64,000 bases of DNA from Clostridium sp. (GCA_015058405.1 SVCL01000033.1:1-64000), one strand, 5' to 3'; positions 46,869 through 57,497 are shown, counted from the first letter of the stretch. Notes: generated by a model from the sequence alone, not told the origin. Translations and numbers: made by a program.

Positions 46869-47738
46869 ATGAAAGTAAAAAAGGCTATAATACCAGCTGC
46901 AGGGCTTGGAACTAGATTTTTACCAGCTACTAAGGCACAACCAAAAGAAATGTTGCCTATAGTTGATAAACCAACAATACAATATATAATTGAAGAAGCA
47001 ATAGCTTCAGGAATAGAAGAAATATTAATTATAACAGGAAGAAATAAAAAGTGTATTGAGGATCATTTCGATAAATCTGTAGAATTAGAAATGGAACTTG
47101 AAAAGGCTGGAAAAGCTGATTTATTAGAAGTTGTTAGAGATATATCAGACATGGTAGATATTCACTACATAAGACAAAAAGAACCTAAGGGATTAGGTCA
47201 TGCTATACATTGTGCAAAAACATTTGTTGGAAATGAACCTTTTGCTGTTTTATTAGGAGATGATGTAGTATACAGTGAAGTACCTTGTTTAAAGCAACTT
47301 ATAGATTGTTATGATGAGTATAAAACAACAATATTAGGAGTTCAAACTGTTCCAGAAGAAAACGTATCTAAATATGGAATAGTTGAAGGAATTCATATAG
47401 AAGATAGAGTATATAAGGTTAAAGATCTTATAGAAAAACCAGCTGTAGAAGATGCTCCTAGCAATGTTGCAATATTAGGTAGATATATAATTACTCCTCA
47501 AATATTTAAGATATTAGAAAATACAGCTCCAGGAAAAAATGGAGAAATTCAATTGACTGATGCTCTTAAGACTTTAATAAGTCAAGAAGCTATGTATGCA
47601 TATAACTTTGAAGGTAAGAGATATGACGTAGGAGATAAATTAGGATTCTTACAAGCAACTATAGAATATGCTTTAAGAAAACCAGAATTAAAAGATGAAT
47701 TTATAAACTATCTAAGTATGAAACCTTGGGAAAAGTAA
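46869..47738 (+). CDS. galU: UTP--glucose-1-phosphate uridylyltransferase
   Basis: 'KKAIIPAAGLGTRFLPATKAQPKEMLPIVDKPTIQYIIEEAIASGIEEILIITGR'. Confidence 0.96.
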   Translation: MKVKKAIIPAAGLGTRFLPATKAQPKEMLPIVDKPTIQYIIEEAIASGIEEILIITGRNKKCIEDHFDKSVELEMELEKAGKADLLEVVRDISDMVDIHYIRQKEPKGLGHAIHCAKTFVGNEPFAVLLGDDVVYSEVPCLKQLIDCYDEYKTTILGVQTVPEENVSKYGIVEGIHIEDRVYKVKDLIEKPAVEDAPSNVAILGRYIITPQIFKILENTAPGKNGEIQLTDALKTLISQEAMYAYNFEGKRYDVGDKLGFLQATIEYALRKPELKDEFINYLSMKPWEK

Positions 47739-47745
47739 GGTTATA

Positions 47746-47791
47746 ATAGGTAGTAGTATATTAACTCAAATATACTACTACCTATTTTTTA
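47746..47791. terminator. Bidirectional terminator between galU and the convergent ligase-like gene
   Basis: ATAGGTAGTAGTATA / TATACTACTACCTAT perfect 15-bp stem plus T-run. Confidence 0.8.
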
Positions 47792-47802
47792 TATTAAGTA
47801 AA

Positions 47803-49032
47803 TTATTTTTTATTTAATTTTATAGAAATAAAGTAACCTAAATAAGTCCAGAATATTATAGATATAAAGCTAACTATATAAATTAAGTTACTTTCAAAAA
47901 GATTTACAAAAATTATTCCAACTACTAAAGATAATAAAACTAAATCTAATCTTCTTTCTTTAGCATAAGAAAAATCAACTTTTCTAATTAAAAAGCTAAG
48001 ATTAAAATATAAAACACATATAAATAGAATAAGAGATATTAGTCCGTTAGCAGTAAGAATTTGTAGGAAAATGTTGTGGAGACCTCCATCTTCTATTCCA
48101 GGCAATATTACACCAGGTCTCATAGAATAAACATCTTGAACTAAAGATTCATTACCTACTCCGAAGAAAAGATGTTGTTTTATTAATAGCCAAGCTGAAT
48201 ACCATAATTCATTTCTTGCAGATAAAAATGTATATAATTTTTCATGGAAAACAGCAAATCCAGTAATGCAAGCTATAGATGGTATTATTATCATTGCCCT
48301 TCTAAGTGATTTATTTTTAATGTACATAAATAAAAGAACAAAAGGGACTGCAATTACAAGAAAATAAGCACTTCTACCTTTTGAGAAAATTAAAGATATA
48401 GCTTGAACTAAGATATTAAATCTAAAAAATGTTTTTAACCTAATAGAAGAATTATTATTTTCAAATAGTAAGTAAACTGTTACTAATATACCTATTCCTG
48501 ATGCTATAGCTAGTGCATTTTTATATATATAAAGACCTGGATATAAATCATTTATTGTATCATATCCATATAATGTTCCATTAATAACAAAAGATTTTTT
48601 CATTATTAATAATATATTAGATATAAATGAAAATACAAAGGTAAATATAGATATAAAATAGGATAGAATAGATACTTCTCTTTTAAGTATTTTTATATTT
48701 TTTTCAAGGTTTATATGGAACAGTCCAAGTAAAAATATAAAGTTCATTATCCAAACCTTTAGGTTTTCAACTGAATGATAAAAAATTAAATTAATTAGTA
48801 AAGTGAATGCTAAAAATATAATTATAGATAATTCCATCATTGTAGGTTTTCTTTTAATTATTTTAATTACATGATAAAGAGTTAAAAAAACTCCCCATAT
48901 AATAGCTAGTTTAGATAGTATATTTATAAAAGGAATTTCTTTTAATATACTGGTAAAACATAAACTTATAAACAAATAAAACAAACCAAAATAAAGATTA
49001 TTATTTAAGGTATTAGTTATTTTTTTAAACAT
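47803..49032 (-). CDS. O-antigen ligase/polymerase (WaaL/Wzy-like) membrane protein
   Basis: Multi-TM; 'FGVGNESLVQDVYSMRPGVILPGIEDGGLHNIFLQILTANGLISLILF' ligase-loop motif. Confidence 0.8.
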   Translation of the reverse strand: MFKKITNTLNNNLYFGLFYLFISLCFTSILKEIPFINILSKLAIIWGVFLTLYHVIKIIKRKPTMMELSIIIFLAFTLLINLIFYHSVENLKVWIMNFIFLLGLFHINLEKNIKILKREVSILSYFISIFTFVFSFISNILLIMKKSFVINGTLYGYDTINDLYPGLYIYKNALAIASGIGILVTVYLLFENNNSSIRLKTFFRFNILVQAISLIFSKGRSAYFLVIAVPFVLLFMYIKNKSLRRAMIIIPSIACITGFAVFHEKLYTFLSARNELWYSAWLLIKQHLFFGVGNESLVQDVYSMRPGVILPGIEDGGLHNIFLQILTANGLISLILFICVLYFNLSFLIRKVDFSYAKERRLDLVLLSLVVGIIFVNLFESNLIYIVSFISIIFWTYLGYFISIKLNKK

Positions 49033-49114
49033 AGTTAATCTCTCTTTCTAAAATTTTTACAAACATAATTATACTTTAGTAACAAGTAATTGGCAATTTA
49101 ACATATTAAATAAT

Positions 49115-49172
49115 GCAAAAAAGAAGACAGTTATTAATCTATATAGGAATATAGGTAATAACAATCTTCTTT
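49115..49172 (-). terminator. Terminator of trpS
   Basis: AAGAAGA..TTATTA / TAATAA..TCTTCTT with a T-run on the reverse strand. Confidence 0.6.
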
Positions 49173-49188
49173 ATTTATTATTTACTTA

Positions 49189-50211
49189 TTATCTTGGAAT
49201 CATACCAACTTTCTTTTGAACTTTTCTAAGAGTTTTGTTAGCTATATAAGAAGCTTTTTGAGCACCTTCTTTATATATTGATTCTAAGTATTTTTTATCT
49301 TTTAAAAGTTCTTTAACTTTTTCTTGAATTGGAGTAAGTTCTTCAACTATAGCATCAGCTACATCTGATTTTAATTCAGCATAACCTTTTCCTTCATAAT
49401 TTTTAACTAAATCTTCAGGTGAAACACCTTTGATTGCTGATAGAATATTTAAAAGATTTTTAACTCCTGGTTGTTCATCTGTATAATTAACAACACCTAA
49501 GCTATCAGTTACAGCTCTACTTATTTTCTTTCTTATAACTTCTGGAGGATCCATAATTAAGATGAAAGAATTTGGATTATCAGATGATTTAGACATCTTC
49601 TTTGTTGGTTCTTGTAAATCCATAATCTTTGCACCTTCTTTAGGAATATAACCTTCAGGTAAAGTGAATGTATCGCTGTAAGTATTATTAAATCTCATAG
49701 CTAAATCTCTAGTAAGTTCAAGATGTTGAGTTTGGTCCTTACCTACAGGAACTAAGTTAGCGTTATATAATAAAATATCTGCAGCCATTAAACTTGGATA
49801 ATTAAATAATCCTGCACCGATTGAATTTCCGTATTTTTGACTCTTATCTTTATATTGAGTCATTCTTCCTAATTCGCCCATATAAGTATTACATGTTAAT
49901 ATCCATGAAAGTTCAGCATGTGCTGGTACATGTGATTGAATAAATAAAGTATTTTTTTCAGGTGTAATACCTGCAGCTATATATATTGATAATAATTCAA
50001 GACTTCTTCTTCTTAAATCAGCGGGCTTTTGACGAACAGTTATTGCATGTAAATCAACTATACAGAAATAACAATCGTATTCATCTTGAAGTTTAACCCA
50101 GTTTTTTAAAGCTCCTAAATAATTTCCGATAGTTAAATCACCAGATGGTTGAATTCCGCTAAAAATTATTTTTTTAGCTTCACTACTAATGTTTTCTGAC
50201 ATTAAAAACAC
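49189..50211 (-). CDS. trpS: Tryptophanyl-tRNA synthetase
   Basis: 'IFSGIQPSGDLTIGNYLGALKNWV', 'KKMSKSSDNPNSFILI'. Confidence 0.96.
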   Translation of the reverse strand: MFLMSENISSEAKKIIFSGIQPSGDLTIGNYLGALKNWVKLQDEYDCYFCIVDLHAITVRQKPADLRRRSLELLSIYIAAGITPEKNTLFIQSHVPAHAELSWILTCNTYMGELGRMTQYKDKSQKYGNSIGAGLFNYPSLMAADILLYNANLVPVGKDQTQHLELTRDLAMRFNNTYSDTFTLPEGYIPKEGAKIMDLQEPTKKMSKSSDNPNSFILIMDPPEVIRKKISRAVTDSLGVVNYTDEQPGVKNLLNILSAIKGVSPEDLVKNYEGKGYAELKSDVADAIVEELTPIQEKVKELLKDKKYLESIYKEGAQKASYIANKTLRKVQKKVGMIPR

Positions 50212-50608
50212 CTCTTTCCTATATCTTGTGTATATTAATTATATTATAGGATTTACCATTTTAACTGTCAATTTATAAGTATGCAGAGAGTATCACAATT
50301 TAAGTATAAGATTTATTAAAAGTGTCTCCTTTTTTCTTTTATGAAAGAAAAAAGATATATTAAGGAAGATAAAATTAAGATTAGAAAGATAGAATATTTT
50401 CCATAATATAAAACTAGTAAAGAAAGACCTAAAAAAATTAATAATTCTATTATCCATTTAAAAATATTCATGTTCATACACTTCCAATTAAAATATTTAT
50501 ATTTAGTATTACCCAATGTTTTAATAATAAAACATGTTATATTGTATCGTTATATTTGATAATAAAAATTTATATGAATATAATTTATTGTAAAAAGGGG
50601 GTAATTAT

Positions 50609-51175
50609 ATGTTAAAAGAAAAAAGGAACTTATCTACAAAAGTATTAGTACTAACTGCATTAATGATATCATTAGTATTTTTGGCAGGAAGTGTTATTAA
50701 GGTTCCGTCCTTAGGGGGAGGATTTATTCATATAGGAGATTCCATGGTATTTGTATCTGTAGTAGTTCTAGGAAAGAGAAGAGGCGCTATAGCAAGTGCT
50801 TTGGGAATGTTTTTAGTAGATATAGCTGGAGGGTATTATATGTGGGCTCCTTTTACATTTATAATTAAAGGAGTTATGGCATATATAACAGGAGTATTTA
50901 TAGAAAAAGTAGATAAAGAAAATAAGGGAATTAAAGAATTTAAATTTGAATATGTGATTGCGTTTATTCTTGGTGGAGTATTTATGATTATAGGATATTT
51001 TTTAGCTGGGACAGTTCTTGCGGCATTTTTGACAGAAAAGGTTGGGGTAATTCAAGGATTAGCTTATGCAGCTAAAGATATATTTGGAAATATAATTCAA
51101 GTACTAACAGGAAGTATAATAGCTATTTCTTTGATAGGGATAATAATTTCAGCAAAGAAAAAAGTGATTAATTAG
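50609..51175 (+). CDS. ECF transporter S component
   Basis: 'VLTALMISLVFLAGSVIKVPSLGGGFIHIGDSMVFVSVVVLGKRRGAIASALGMFLVDI'. Confidence 0.85.
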   Translation: MLKEKRNLSTKVLVLTALMISLVFLAGSVIKVPSLGGGFIHIGDSMVFVSVVVLGKRRGAIASALGMFLVDIAGGYYMWAPFTFIIKGVMAYITGVFIEKVDKENKGIKEFKFEYVIAFILGGVFMIIGYFLAGTVLAAFLTEKVGVIQGLAYAAKDIFGNIIQVLTGSIIAISLIGIIISAKKKVIN

Positions 51176-51182
51176 ATATAAA

Positions 51183-51262
51183 AGGTGCTGTTGCACAAAT
51201 AGTAATTTAAAATGAATAATAAAATTCTAAATTTTAAATTATTAATTATGCGACAGCACCTA
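51183..51262. terminator. Long bidirectional hairpin with GGTGCTG...CAGCACC ends
   Basis: AGGTGCTG...CACAA / TTATGCG-ACAGCACCT with nested AT-rich stem, between convergent genes. Confidence 0.6.
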
Positions 51263-51274
51263 CTTTTAGGAACA

Positions 51275-51436
51275 TTATTTATTGTTATTTGCTCTTTGAG
51301 CTTTTCTAGCTCTTCTACATTCTGGGCATCTTACGGGATCATTTTCGAATCCTTTTTCTTTAAAAAATTGTTGTTCTCCTACTGAAAAAATAAATTCTTT
51401 ACCACAGTCTTTGCAAATTATTTTTTTGTCTTCCAA
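51275..51436 (-). CDS. Small zinc-ribbon protein (53 aa), below the ORF-track cutoff: MEDKKIICKDCGKEFIFSVGEQQFFKEKGFENDPVRCPECRRARKAQRANNNK
   Basis: TTG start at 51436-51434 with GGAGGT upstream; CX2C...CX2C zinc-ribbon spacing, as in the zf-trcl-type small proteins. Confidence 0.8.
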   Translation of the reverse strand: MEDKKIICKDCGKEFIFSVGEQQFFKEKGFENDPVRCPECRRARKAQRANNNK

Positions 51437-51575
51437 ATTAATGTTACCTCCTTAAAATTCATGGGTAAATTGACTTTCATAACACTAACCGTACCTGAAT
51501 TCTAAGGAGCTGGTTAGAATCAAAAAGAATTACCTTAATATTTATAATTCATATAACACTATATGAAAGGTATAT

Positions 51576-52661
51576 TTATTTAGTGATTTTTATAGCTTTC
51601 TTGTTTTTGAAATAATAAAGACTAAAACAAATAATAGGAATAAAAATATATATACAACCATTAAATATTTGTAATATCTTTAAAATATAGAATAATAAAA
51701 ATTGATTTTGAGTTAGTAAATAAGATGCTATAAAAATTATTGTGTTATACAGAATTATAAACAACTTCTTATTATTAATATTATCCTTATATAAGAATAA
51801 TATTCCATATGAAGCTAAAATATACTTGATAAACCACATGCAGGTACTTCTGAATATATAAAATAATTCACCAAACTCTAAAAACAAAGCTATTTGAACT
51901 CTTTGTGATTGAACATATTCTGGGTAGAAAATATTAGCTCCTCTTTCTGGTCCGAAGAAAGTAATAATAGATAAAAATGAGGAAGTAATTAATATTCCAG
52001 AAATAAGTACTGCAAAAGAGCTATACCTTACTAAATATTTTTTAAACTCTATATTTTTTAAATAAGGTAATGAAATAGCTATGGCAGAAAAAGAGCCTAT
52101 TATTTCTAATAAACACATCCATATATTTTTATTAAAACCATCTTTTAATAAAGGAAGTAAATTTCTAAAATCTAAATATTTAGCCACTAATGCAAAAAGA
52201 ATAATATCTCCAATGAGAACAAAGAATACAGTAATTACTACTAGAATAATTATTGAATTAAATCTTCTATTTAATACATATCCACTAGCAAATAGAAAAA
52301 ATATTAAGCAATACCATGTAGGAGTGGATAAGAAAAAGTTAGAATGTATAGAACTACACTCTACTGATGCAGCTTCAATAGAAGATATAAACAATCCTAT
52401 AGAGAATATAAATAATAAAAATTTTCCTAGCATATTAGAAGTAGAATTTTTAACTATATAAATAAAATTATAGGTATTAGTCTTTTCACATATGTTCATT
52501 AAAATTAAAAAATATAAAAACATAAAAATAGACGCTAATATAGAAATAATCCAGCTATCTCGTCCACCGTAAGAGATAAAAATAGATGAGTAGCTCCTTA
52601 AAGCAATAGTACAAGTCGCTATAATAAAAAACATAAAATGTTTTGTTGACATCTTGTTCAT
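51576..52661 (-). CDS. gerKB: GerAB/GerKB-type spore germination permease
   Basis: 10-TM amino-acid-permease-like; divergent from GerA/GerC-type genes. Confidence 0.8.
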   Translation of the reverse strand: MNKMSTKHFMFFIIATCTIALRSYSSIFISYGGRDSWIISILASIFMFLYFLILMNICEKTNTYNFIYIVKNSTSNMLGKFLLFIFSIGLFISSIEAASVECSSIHSNFFLSTPTWYCLIFFLFASGYVLNRRFNSIIILVVITVFFVLIGDIILFALVAKYLDFRNLLPLLKDGFNKNIWMCLLEIIGSFSAIAISLPYLKNIEFKKYLVRYSSFAVLISGILITSSFLSIITFFGPERGANIFYPEYVQSQRVQIALFLEFGELFYIFRSTCMWFIKYILASYGILFLYKDNINNKKLFIILYNTIIFIASYLLTQNQFLLFYILKILQIFNGCIYIFIPIICFSLYYFKNKKAIKITK

Positions 52662-52758
52662 AAAAATCTTCCCTTCATCTTAAGTACTAAATTAATTTAA
52701 TATTAGTATTTACTAACAAGAGGAATATTAAACCCTTTTAGAGGAATAATATTTTTAG

Positions 52759-54198
52759 GTGATGTTTGTTATGAATAATTTAGAAAAGATAAAATCAACT
52801 TTTGAAGGAAATTTTGACGTTAAATATAGAGAGGTAGTTACTTCATATGGTAAATGTACTTTAGTGTTTATTGATGATATATGCAGTACACAATTTATTA
52901 GTGAATATATAATTACCCCTCTAAGAAAAACAACTTATAAAAGTGAAAATATAGAAGATGTATTGACTAAGGTATTAGATATAAACCTTGAAGGAACAGC
53001 TAAGGATATTAATGATGCTATAACTCATGTTTTATCCGGAGATGTAATCTTAGTATTTGAAGAATATGAAAAGATACTCTTCTGTGAAGTTAAGGGATAT
53101 GTAAGAAGAGGTGTGTCTATACCTGTTACAGAATCTGTAGTTAAGGGACCAAGAGAAGGTTTTACAGAAGCTATAGTAGATAATGTTTCTCTTATAAGAA
53201 GAAAAATAAAAAATCCTAATTTGAAATTTGAAGCTGTAGTAGTAGGTGAAAAAAGTAATACTTCAGTATGTATAGCATATTTAAAAGGGGTAGCACCTGA
53301 TTATTTAATTGATCATGTAAAATCAGTGGTAAAAAAATTAGACCTAAATTTTGTATTAGATACAAATTATATAGAAGATGCTCTAAGAGATAAAAAGTCT
53401 GCTTTTGATACAGTAGGATATACAGAAAAACCGGATGAAGCAGCAGTTAAGATATTAGAAGGAAGAGTTGCGGTAATAGTAGACGGAACACCATTTACAA
53501 TAACTGTACCATATTTCTTTTTAGAAAATTTTCAAGCACCTGATGATTACTATCTTAATAAATATCTTGCAGATTTTACTAGAGTATTAAGATGGATTTC
53601 ATTTAGTTTAGCAACTTTTTTACCAGGTTTTTATGTGGCTATTTTAACTTATCATTTTTCAATTATACCTTCCTTATTTGTATTTAGATTAGCAGTATCT
53701 AGAGCGGGAGTACCATTTCCAACAATAGTAGAGGTAATAATTATGATGGTGGCATTTCAACTTATAAAGGAGGCTGGGCTTAGACTTCCACAGCCTATAG
53801 GTGGAGCCATGAGTATAGTAGCAGGTCTTATTTTAGGAGATGCAGTAGTAGGGGCAGGAATAGCCTCAAGAATTACTATAATTATAGTGGCTATGAGTAC
53901 TTTAAGTTATTTCTTAACTCCAAAGTTATATGGAGCTATGTCAATTTGGTCTATGATTATAACAATAATAAGTGGATTATTTGGACTTCCAGGGTTCTTT
54001 TTAGCTGCTTTAGTACTACTTGCTAATTTAGGAGATTTAAGAACAGGTGGATATTCTTATCTTTTCCCAATAGGAAGTACAGTTACATATAAATTTAAAG
54101 ATCTTATATTTAGAGGCAACTTAAATAGAATATCTAATCAAATTATTTTTAGTGGAGGAGAAAATCATCATGAAAGCAAAAATAAGAAGAGTAAGTAG
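52759..54198 (+). CDS. gerKA: GerAA/GerKA-type spore germination receptor subunit
   Basis: 'DVILVFEEYEKILFCEVKGYVRRGVSIPVTESVVKGPREGFTEAIVDNVSLIRRKIKNPNLKFE', 'FLPGFYVAILTYH'. Confidence 0.93.
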   Translation: MMFVMNNLEKIKSTFEGNFDVKYREVVTSYGKCTLVFIDDICSTQFISEYIITPLRKTTYKSENIEDVLTKVLDINLEGTAKDINDAITHVLSGDVILVFEEYEKILFCEVKGYVRRGVSIPVTESVVKGPREGFTEAIVDNVSLIRRKIKNPNLKFEAVVVGEKSNTSVCIAYLKGVAPDYLIDHVKSVVKKLDLNFVLDTNYIEDALRDKKSAFDTVGYTEKPDEAAVKILEGRVAVIVDGTPFTITVPYFFLENFQAPDDYYLNKYLADFTRVLRWISFSLATFLPGFYVAILTYHFSIIPSLFVFRLAVSRAGVPFPTIVEVIIMMVAFQLIKEAGLRLPQPIGGAMSIVAGLILGDAVVGAGIASRITIIIVAMSTLSYFLTPKLYGAMSIWSMIITIISGLFGLPGFFLAALVLLANLGDLRTGGYSYLFPIGSTVTYKFKDLIFRGNLNRISNQIIFSGGENHHESKNKKSK

Positions 54199-55300
54199 TA
54201 TATTAGTAATTTTGCTTTTAGCAATAAATTTAGGTGGTTGTTTTAATTACAGGGAAATTAATAAAATAACTTTTGCTACTTCAATTATTTTTGATGTAGA
54301 TGAACATGACAATGTAATTTTATATTTAGACTGTGTAAGACCTTATAGAAATGCAAATGAAAGTTCAGATAAAGGTAGAAGGATAATGTTTGAAGGAAGA
54401 GGAAAAACTGCCCTTGAAGCTTTAAGGAACGTAAATGTAGTATCTAGTAATGATTTGAATTTTAGTCAAGTAAGAGCTTATGTTTTTACAGAGGATGCAG
54501 CTAGAAGAGATATAAAAAATTATTTAGACTTAATTAATAATGATCAGCAATTTAGTTTTAAACCATATATGTTTGTATTTAAAGGTGATGTTAAATCTTT
54601 ATTAGATTTTACAAGCAATGATGAAGAGTATTTAGGGTTGTATTTAAATGAACTTATCGAAAATAATAGTAAGAATGGTAAGGTTATCAAGTCGAATGTC
54701 AACGATTATATAAGTAATAGCTTATCCTATAATAATTATAGTTTTATGAGTGTTATTGAAATAAAAAAAGATAATGTTGAATCAAAACTTGAGTTAAATG
54801 GTGGAGTTATTATGAAAGATAATCATATGATTGCTTCATTAGATGCAGAAGATGCATTAACTTATAATATATTAATGAGGAAAGTAGGAGAAGGAACATT
54901 TGAAGTAGCAAATCCTATGGCAAGGAATAAGTTTATTATTTTGGATATATTAGAAGAAACAAATGATACTAATATAGAAGTAAAGGATAATGATATAGTA
55001 TTAAAGAAGGACTTAAATATTAGAGTATCAATAGGAGAAATACAGGATAAATTAATAATTAATAAAGATGTTCTTGAAGAAATAAAAGCTAATGAAGAAT
55101 GGAGAATTAAGAGATACGAAGAAGAGTTTTTTGAAAAGTATAAAGAAAAAGGTATTGATGTATTAGGTGTAGGTAGGCTTTTATCAGAAAAATATCCTAA
55201 TGTAAATGTTGATAAAGAAGATTATTTAAAGAACACTTCATTAGATACTAAAGTGAATTTAATTATTGATGGAAGTAGTTTAGTTAAAAATAGTTTATAG
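54170..55300 (+). CDS. gerKC: GerAC/GerKC-type germination lipoprotein
   Basis: Lipobox 'LLLAINLGGCFNYREINK'; ATG 54170 preferred over the track start at 54152. Confidence 0.9.
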   Translation: MKAKIRRVSSILVILLLAINLGGCFNYREINKITFATSIIFDVDEHDNVILYLDCVRPYRNANESSDKGRRIMFEGRGKTALEALRNVNVVSSNDLNFSQVRAYVFTEDAARRDIKNYLDLINNDQQFSFKPYMFVFKGDVKSLLDFTSNDEEYLGLYLNELIENNSKNGKVIKSNVNDYISNSLSYNNYSFMSVIEIKKDNVESKLELNGGVIMKDNHMIASLDAEDALTYNILMRKVGEGTFEVANPMARNKFIILDILEETNDTNIEVKDNDIVLKKDLNIRVSIGEIQDKLIINKDVLEEIKANEEWRIKRYEEEFFEKYKEKGIDVLGVGRLLSEKYPNVNVDKEDYLKNTSLDTKVNLIIDGSSLVKNSL

Positions 55301-55468
55301 TACTATTCTACATAATTAATCAAAAGTGGATAAATAAGACTATGGTCCTTTATTAAATATTATTTTAATTGTAAACTAAAAATTATAGCTATAATTGTTT
55401 GATTTATAGCTATAATTTTTAAATATAAAGAATATATATTTAATAAGATGGTATAAATTAATAGAGGA

Positions 55469-55888
55469 GTGGTCCTGATGATACAAATATTCTGCAATAA
55501 GAGAGGTTCTGGAAAAACAAAAAAGCTAATTAATTTAGCTAACGACAAATTAACTATATCTCGAGGTGATTCCGTTTACATTGATGATGATGCTAGCTAT
55601 ATAATGCAAATAAATAGAAAAATTAGATTTATAGCAGCTAATGATTTTAAATTGGGAAATTATGATGGAATTTATGGATTATTATGTGGAGTGATTTCAG
55701 GAAATTATGATATAGAGAATATATATATTGATGGAATCTTTGATTTTGAAGGAAATAATATAGAAGAATCAGAAGGATGTTTGAAAAAAATAAATGATTT
55801 AGCCACAACTTTTAAAATAAATATTTATATTAATGTTAATTATAACAAAGATGAGGTACCTAATTTTATTAAAAGGTTTGTAGCGTAG
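55469..55888 (+). CDS. Hypothetical protein with P-loop-like N-terminus
   Basis: 'IQIFCNKRGSGKTKKLINLAND'. Confidence 0.6.
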   Translation: MVLMIQIFCNKRGSGKTKKLINLANDKLTISRGDSVYIDDDASYIMQINRKIRFIAANDFKLGNYDGIYGLLCGVISGNYDIENIYIDGIFDFEGNNIEESEGCLKKINDLATTFKINIYINVNYNKDEVPNFIKRFVA

Positions 55889-55920
55889 AACAGAAATAAT
55901 AATATTAAGTATAAAATAAG

Positions 55921-55960
55921 GGGTTATATTTGCTATTCTTTACTTGCAAATATAGCCTTT
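55921..55960 (+). terminator. Terminator
   Basis: GGTTATATTTGC / GCAAATATAGCC then TTT. Confidence 0.65.
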
Positions 55961-56069
55961 ATTGTGTGGATAAAAGCCATGCTTATGTGTTGATAAAAGT
56001 CAAGTGAGAAGGTATACTATATAGTATATGTTATTTATGAATAGAATATAAAAAATAGGAGGTAGAATA

Positions 56070-57290
56070 ATGGCAAATGTATTAGATGAGTTATTGGAAC
56101 GTGGATACATAAAACAATTCACTCATGAAGAAGAAACAAGAGAATTGTTAGAAAAGGAGAAAATAACTTTTTATATAGGATTTGACCCAACAGCAGATAG
56201 TTTACATGTTGGACATTTTATAGCTATGATGTTCATGGCTCATATGCAAAAGGCAGGTCATAGACCAATAGCTTTACTTGGTGGTGGTACTGCTATGGTT
56301 GGAGATCCAAGTGGTAAGACTGATATGAGAAAGATGCTTACTAAAGAGCAAATAGAACATAATGTTGCATGTATAAAGAAGCAAATGGAGAAATTCATAG
56401 ATTTTTCTGATGGTAAAGCAATACTTGCAAACAATGCAGATTGGTTACTTAACCTTAACTATGTTGACTTTTTAAGAGATGTAGGAGCACATTTCTCTGT
56501 AAATAAGATGTTAACAGCAGAATGTTTTAAACAAAGAATGGAAAAGGGATTAACATTCTTAGAATTTAACTATATGTTAATGCAAGGATACGATTTCTAT
56601 ATGCTACACCAAAAATATAATTGTAAAATGGAACTTGGTGGAGACGATCAATGGTCAAATATGATAGCAGGTGTTAACTTAGTTAGAAAAAAAGCACAAG
56701 ATCAAGCATTTGCGATGACTTGTACATTATTAACTAATAGCCAAGGGCAAAAGATGGGGAAAACTGTAGGAGGAGCTTTATGGTTAGACCCAGAAAAGAC
56801 TTCACCATATGATTTCTATCAATATTGGAGAAATGTTGATGATGCAGATGTTGAAAAATGTCTAGCTTTATTAACTTTCTTACCAATGGATGAAGTAAGA
56901 AGATTAGGTGCTTTAGAAGGTGCGGAAATTAATCAAGCTAAGAAAGTACTAGCTTATGAAATAACTAAGCTTGTACATGGGGAAGAAGAAGCTAAAAAAG
57001 CAGAAGAAGCAGCAAATGCATTATTTGCAGGTGGAGTTAATATGGATAATGTTCCAAGTGTAACAATATCAGCTGATAAATTAGAATCAAGTTTACTTGA
57101 TATTTTAGCAGAAACTAAAATAGTTCCATCAAAAGCAGAAGGAAGAAGATTAATTCAACAAGGTGGATTATCTTTAAATGGAGAAAAGGTAACAGATATT
57201 AAGAGAACTTTAACTCAAGCAGATTTCAATGATGGTGCTGCTCTAGTTAAAAGAGGAAAGAAAAATTACAATAAGATAGAATTAGCTTAA
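56070..57290 (+). CDS. tyrS: Tyrosyl-tRNA synthetase
   Basis: '[50 protein letters not shown]', C-terminal S4 domain. Confidence 0.96.
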   Translation: MANVLDELLERGYIKQFTHEEETRELLEKEKITFYIGFDPTADSLHVGHFIAMMFMAHMQKAGHRPIALLGGGTAMVGDPSGKTDMRKMLTKEQIEHNVACIKKQMEKFIDFSDGKAILANNADWLLNLNYVDFLRDVGAHFSVNKMLTAECFKQRMEKGLTFLEFNYMLMQGYDFYMLHQKYNCKMELGGDDQWSNMIAGVNLVRKKAQDQAFAMTCTLLTNSQGQKMGKTVGGALWLDPEKTSPYDFYQYWRNVDDADVEKCLALLTFLPMDEVRRLGALEGAEINQAKKVLAYEITKLVHGEEEAKKAEEAANALFAGGVNMDNVPSVTISADKLESSLLDILAETKIVPSKAEGRRLIQQGGLSLNGEKVTDIKRTLTQADFNDGAALVKRGKKNYNKIELA

Positions 57291-57312
57291 TTCTATTATA
57301 AATATAATTATT

Positions 57313-57349
57313 AATAACAACTAACTTGAAGTTAGTTGTTATTTTTTAA
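57313..57349 (+). terminator. Terminator of tyrS
   Basis: AATAACAACTAAC-TTGAA-GTTAGTTGTTATT then TTTT. Confidence 0.85.
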
Positions 57350-57359
57350 CTTACAGAAA

Positions 57360-57428
57360 GTGAGAGAGTTTAAGGCTGCCTATTTTGATGGTATCAAAGA
57401 TGTTAAGACGTTAAAAATAATAATATAG
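57360..57428 (+). pseudogene. Possible remnant of the N-terminus of a zinc-type alcohol dehydrogenase (VREFKAAYFDGIKDVKTLKIII*)
   Basis: 'KAAYFDGIKDVK' resembles the first strand of zinc-containing alcohol dehydrogenases, then frame lost. Confidence 0.3.
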
Positions 57429-57497
57429 GTTTAATATTTTTTTATATTTAAACGATAAATAAAATATGGAATAAAATAGAGGGAAAGGAGTATTAAC

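Noticed and set aside
50212-50320. T-box riboswitch upstream of trpS, and likewise upstream of tyrS (55961-56069)
   Set aside because: Looked for an AGGGTGG-type T-box motif and large leader structure; leaders are too short and the motif is absent.
50316-50516. 66-aa membrane ORF upstream of trpS
   Set aside because: Possible but only composition supports it; not confident enough to call.
50521-50608. Riboswitch controlling the ECF S component
   Set aside because: Short AT-rich leader with no recognisable aptamer sequence.
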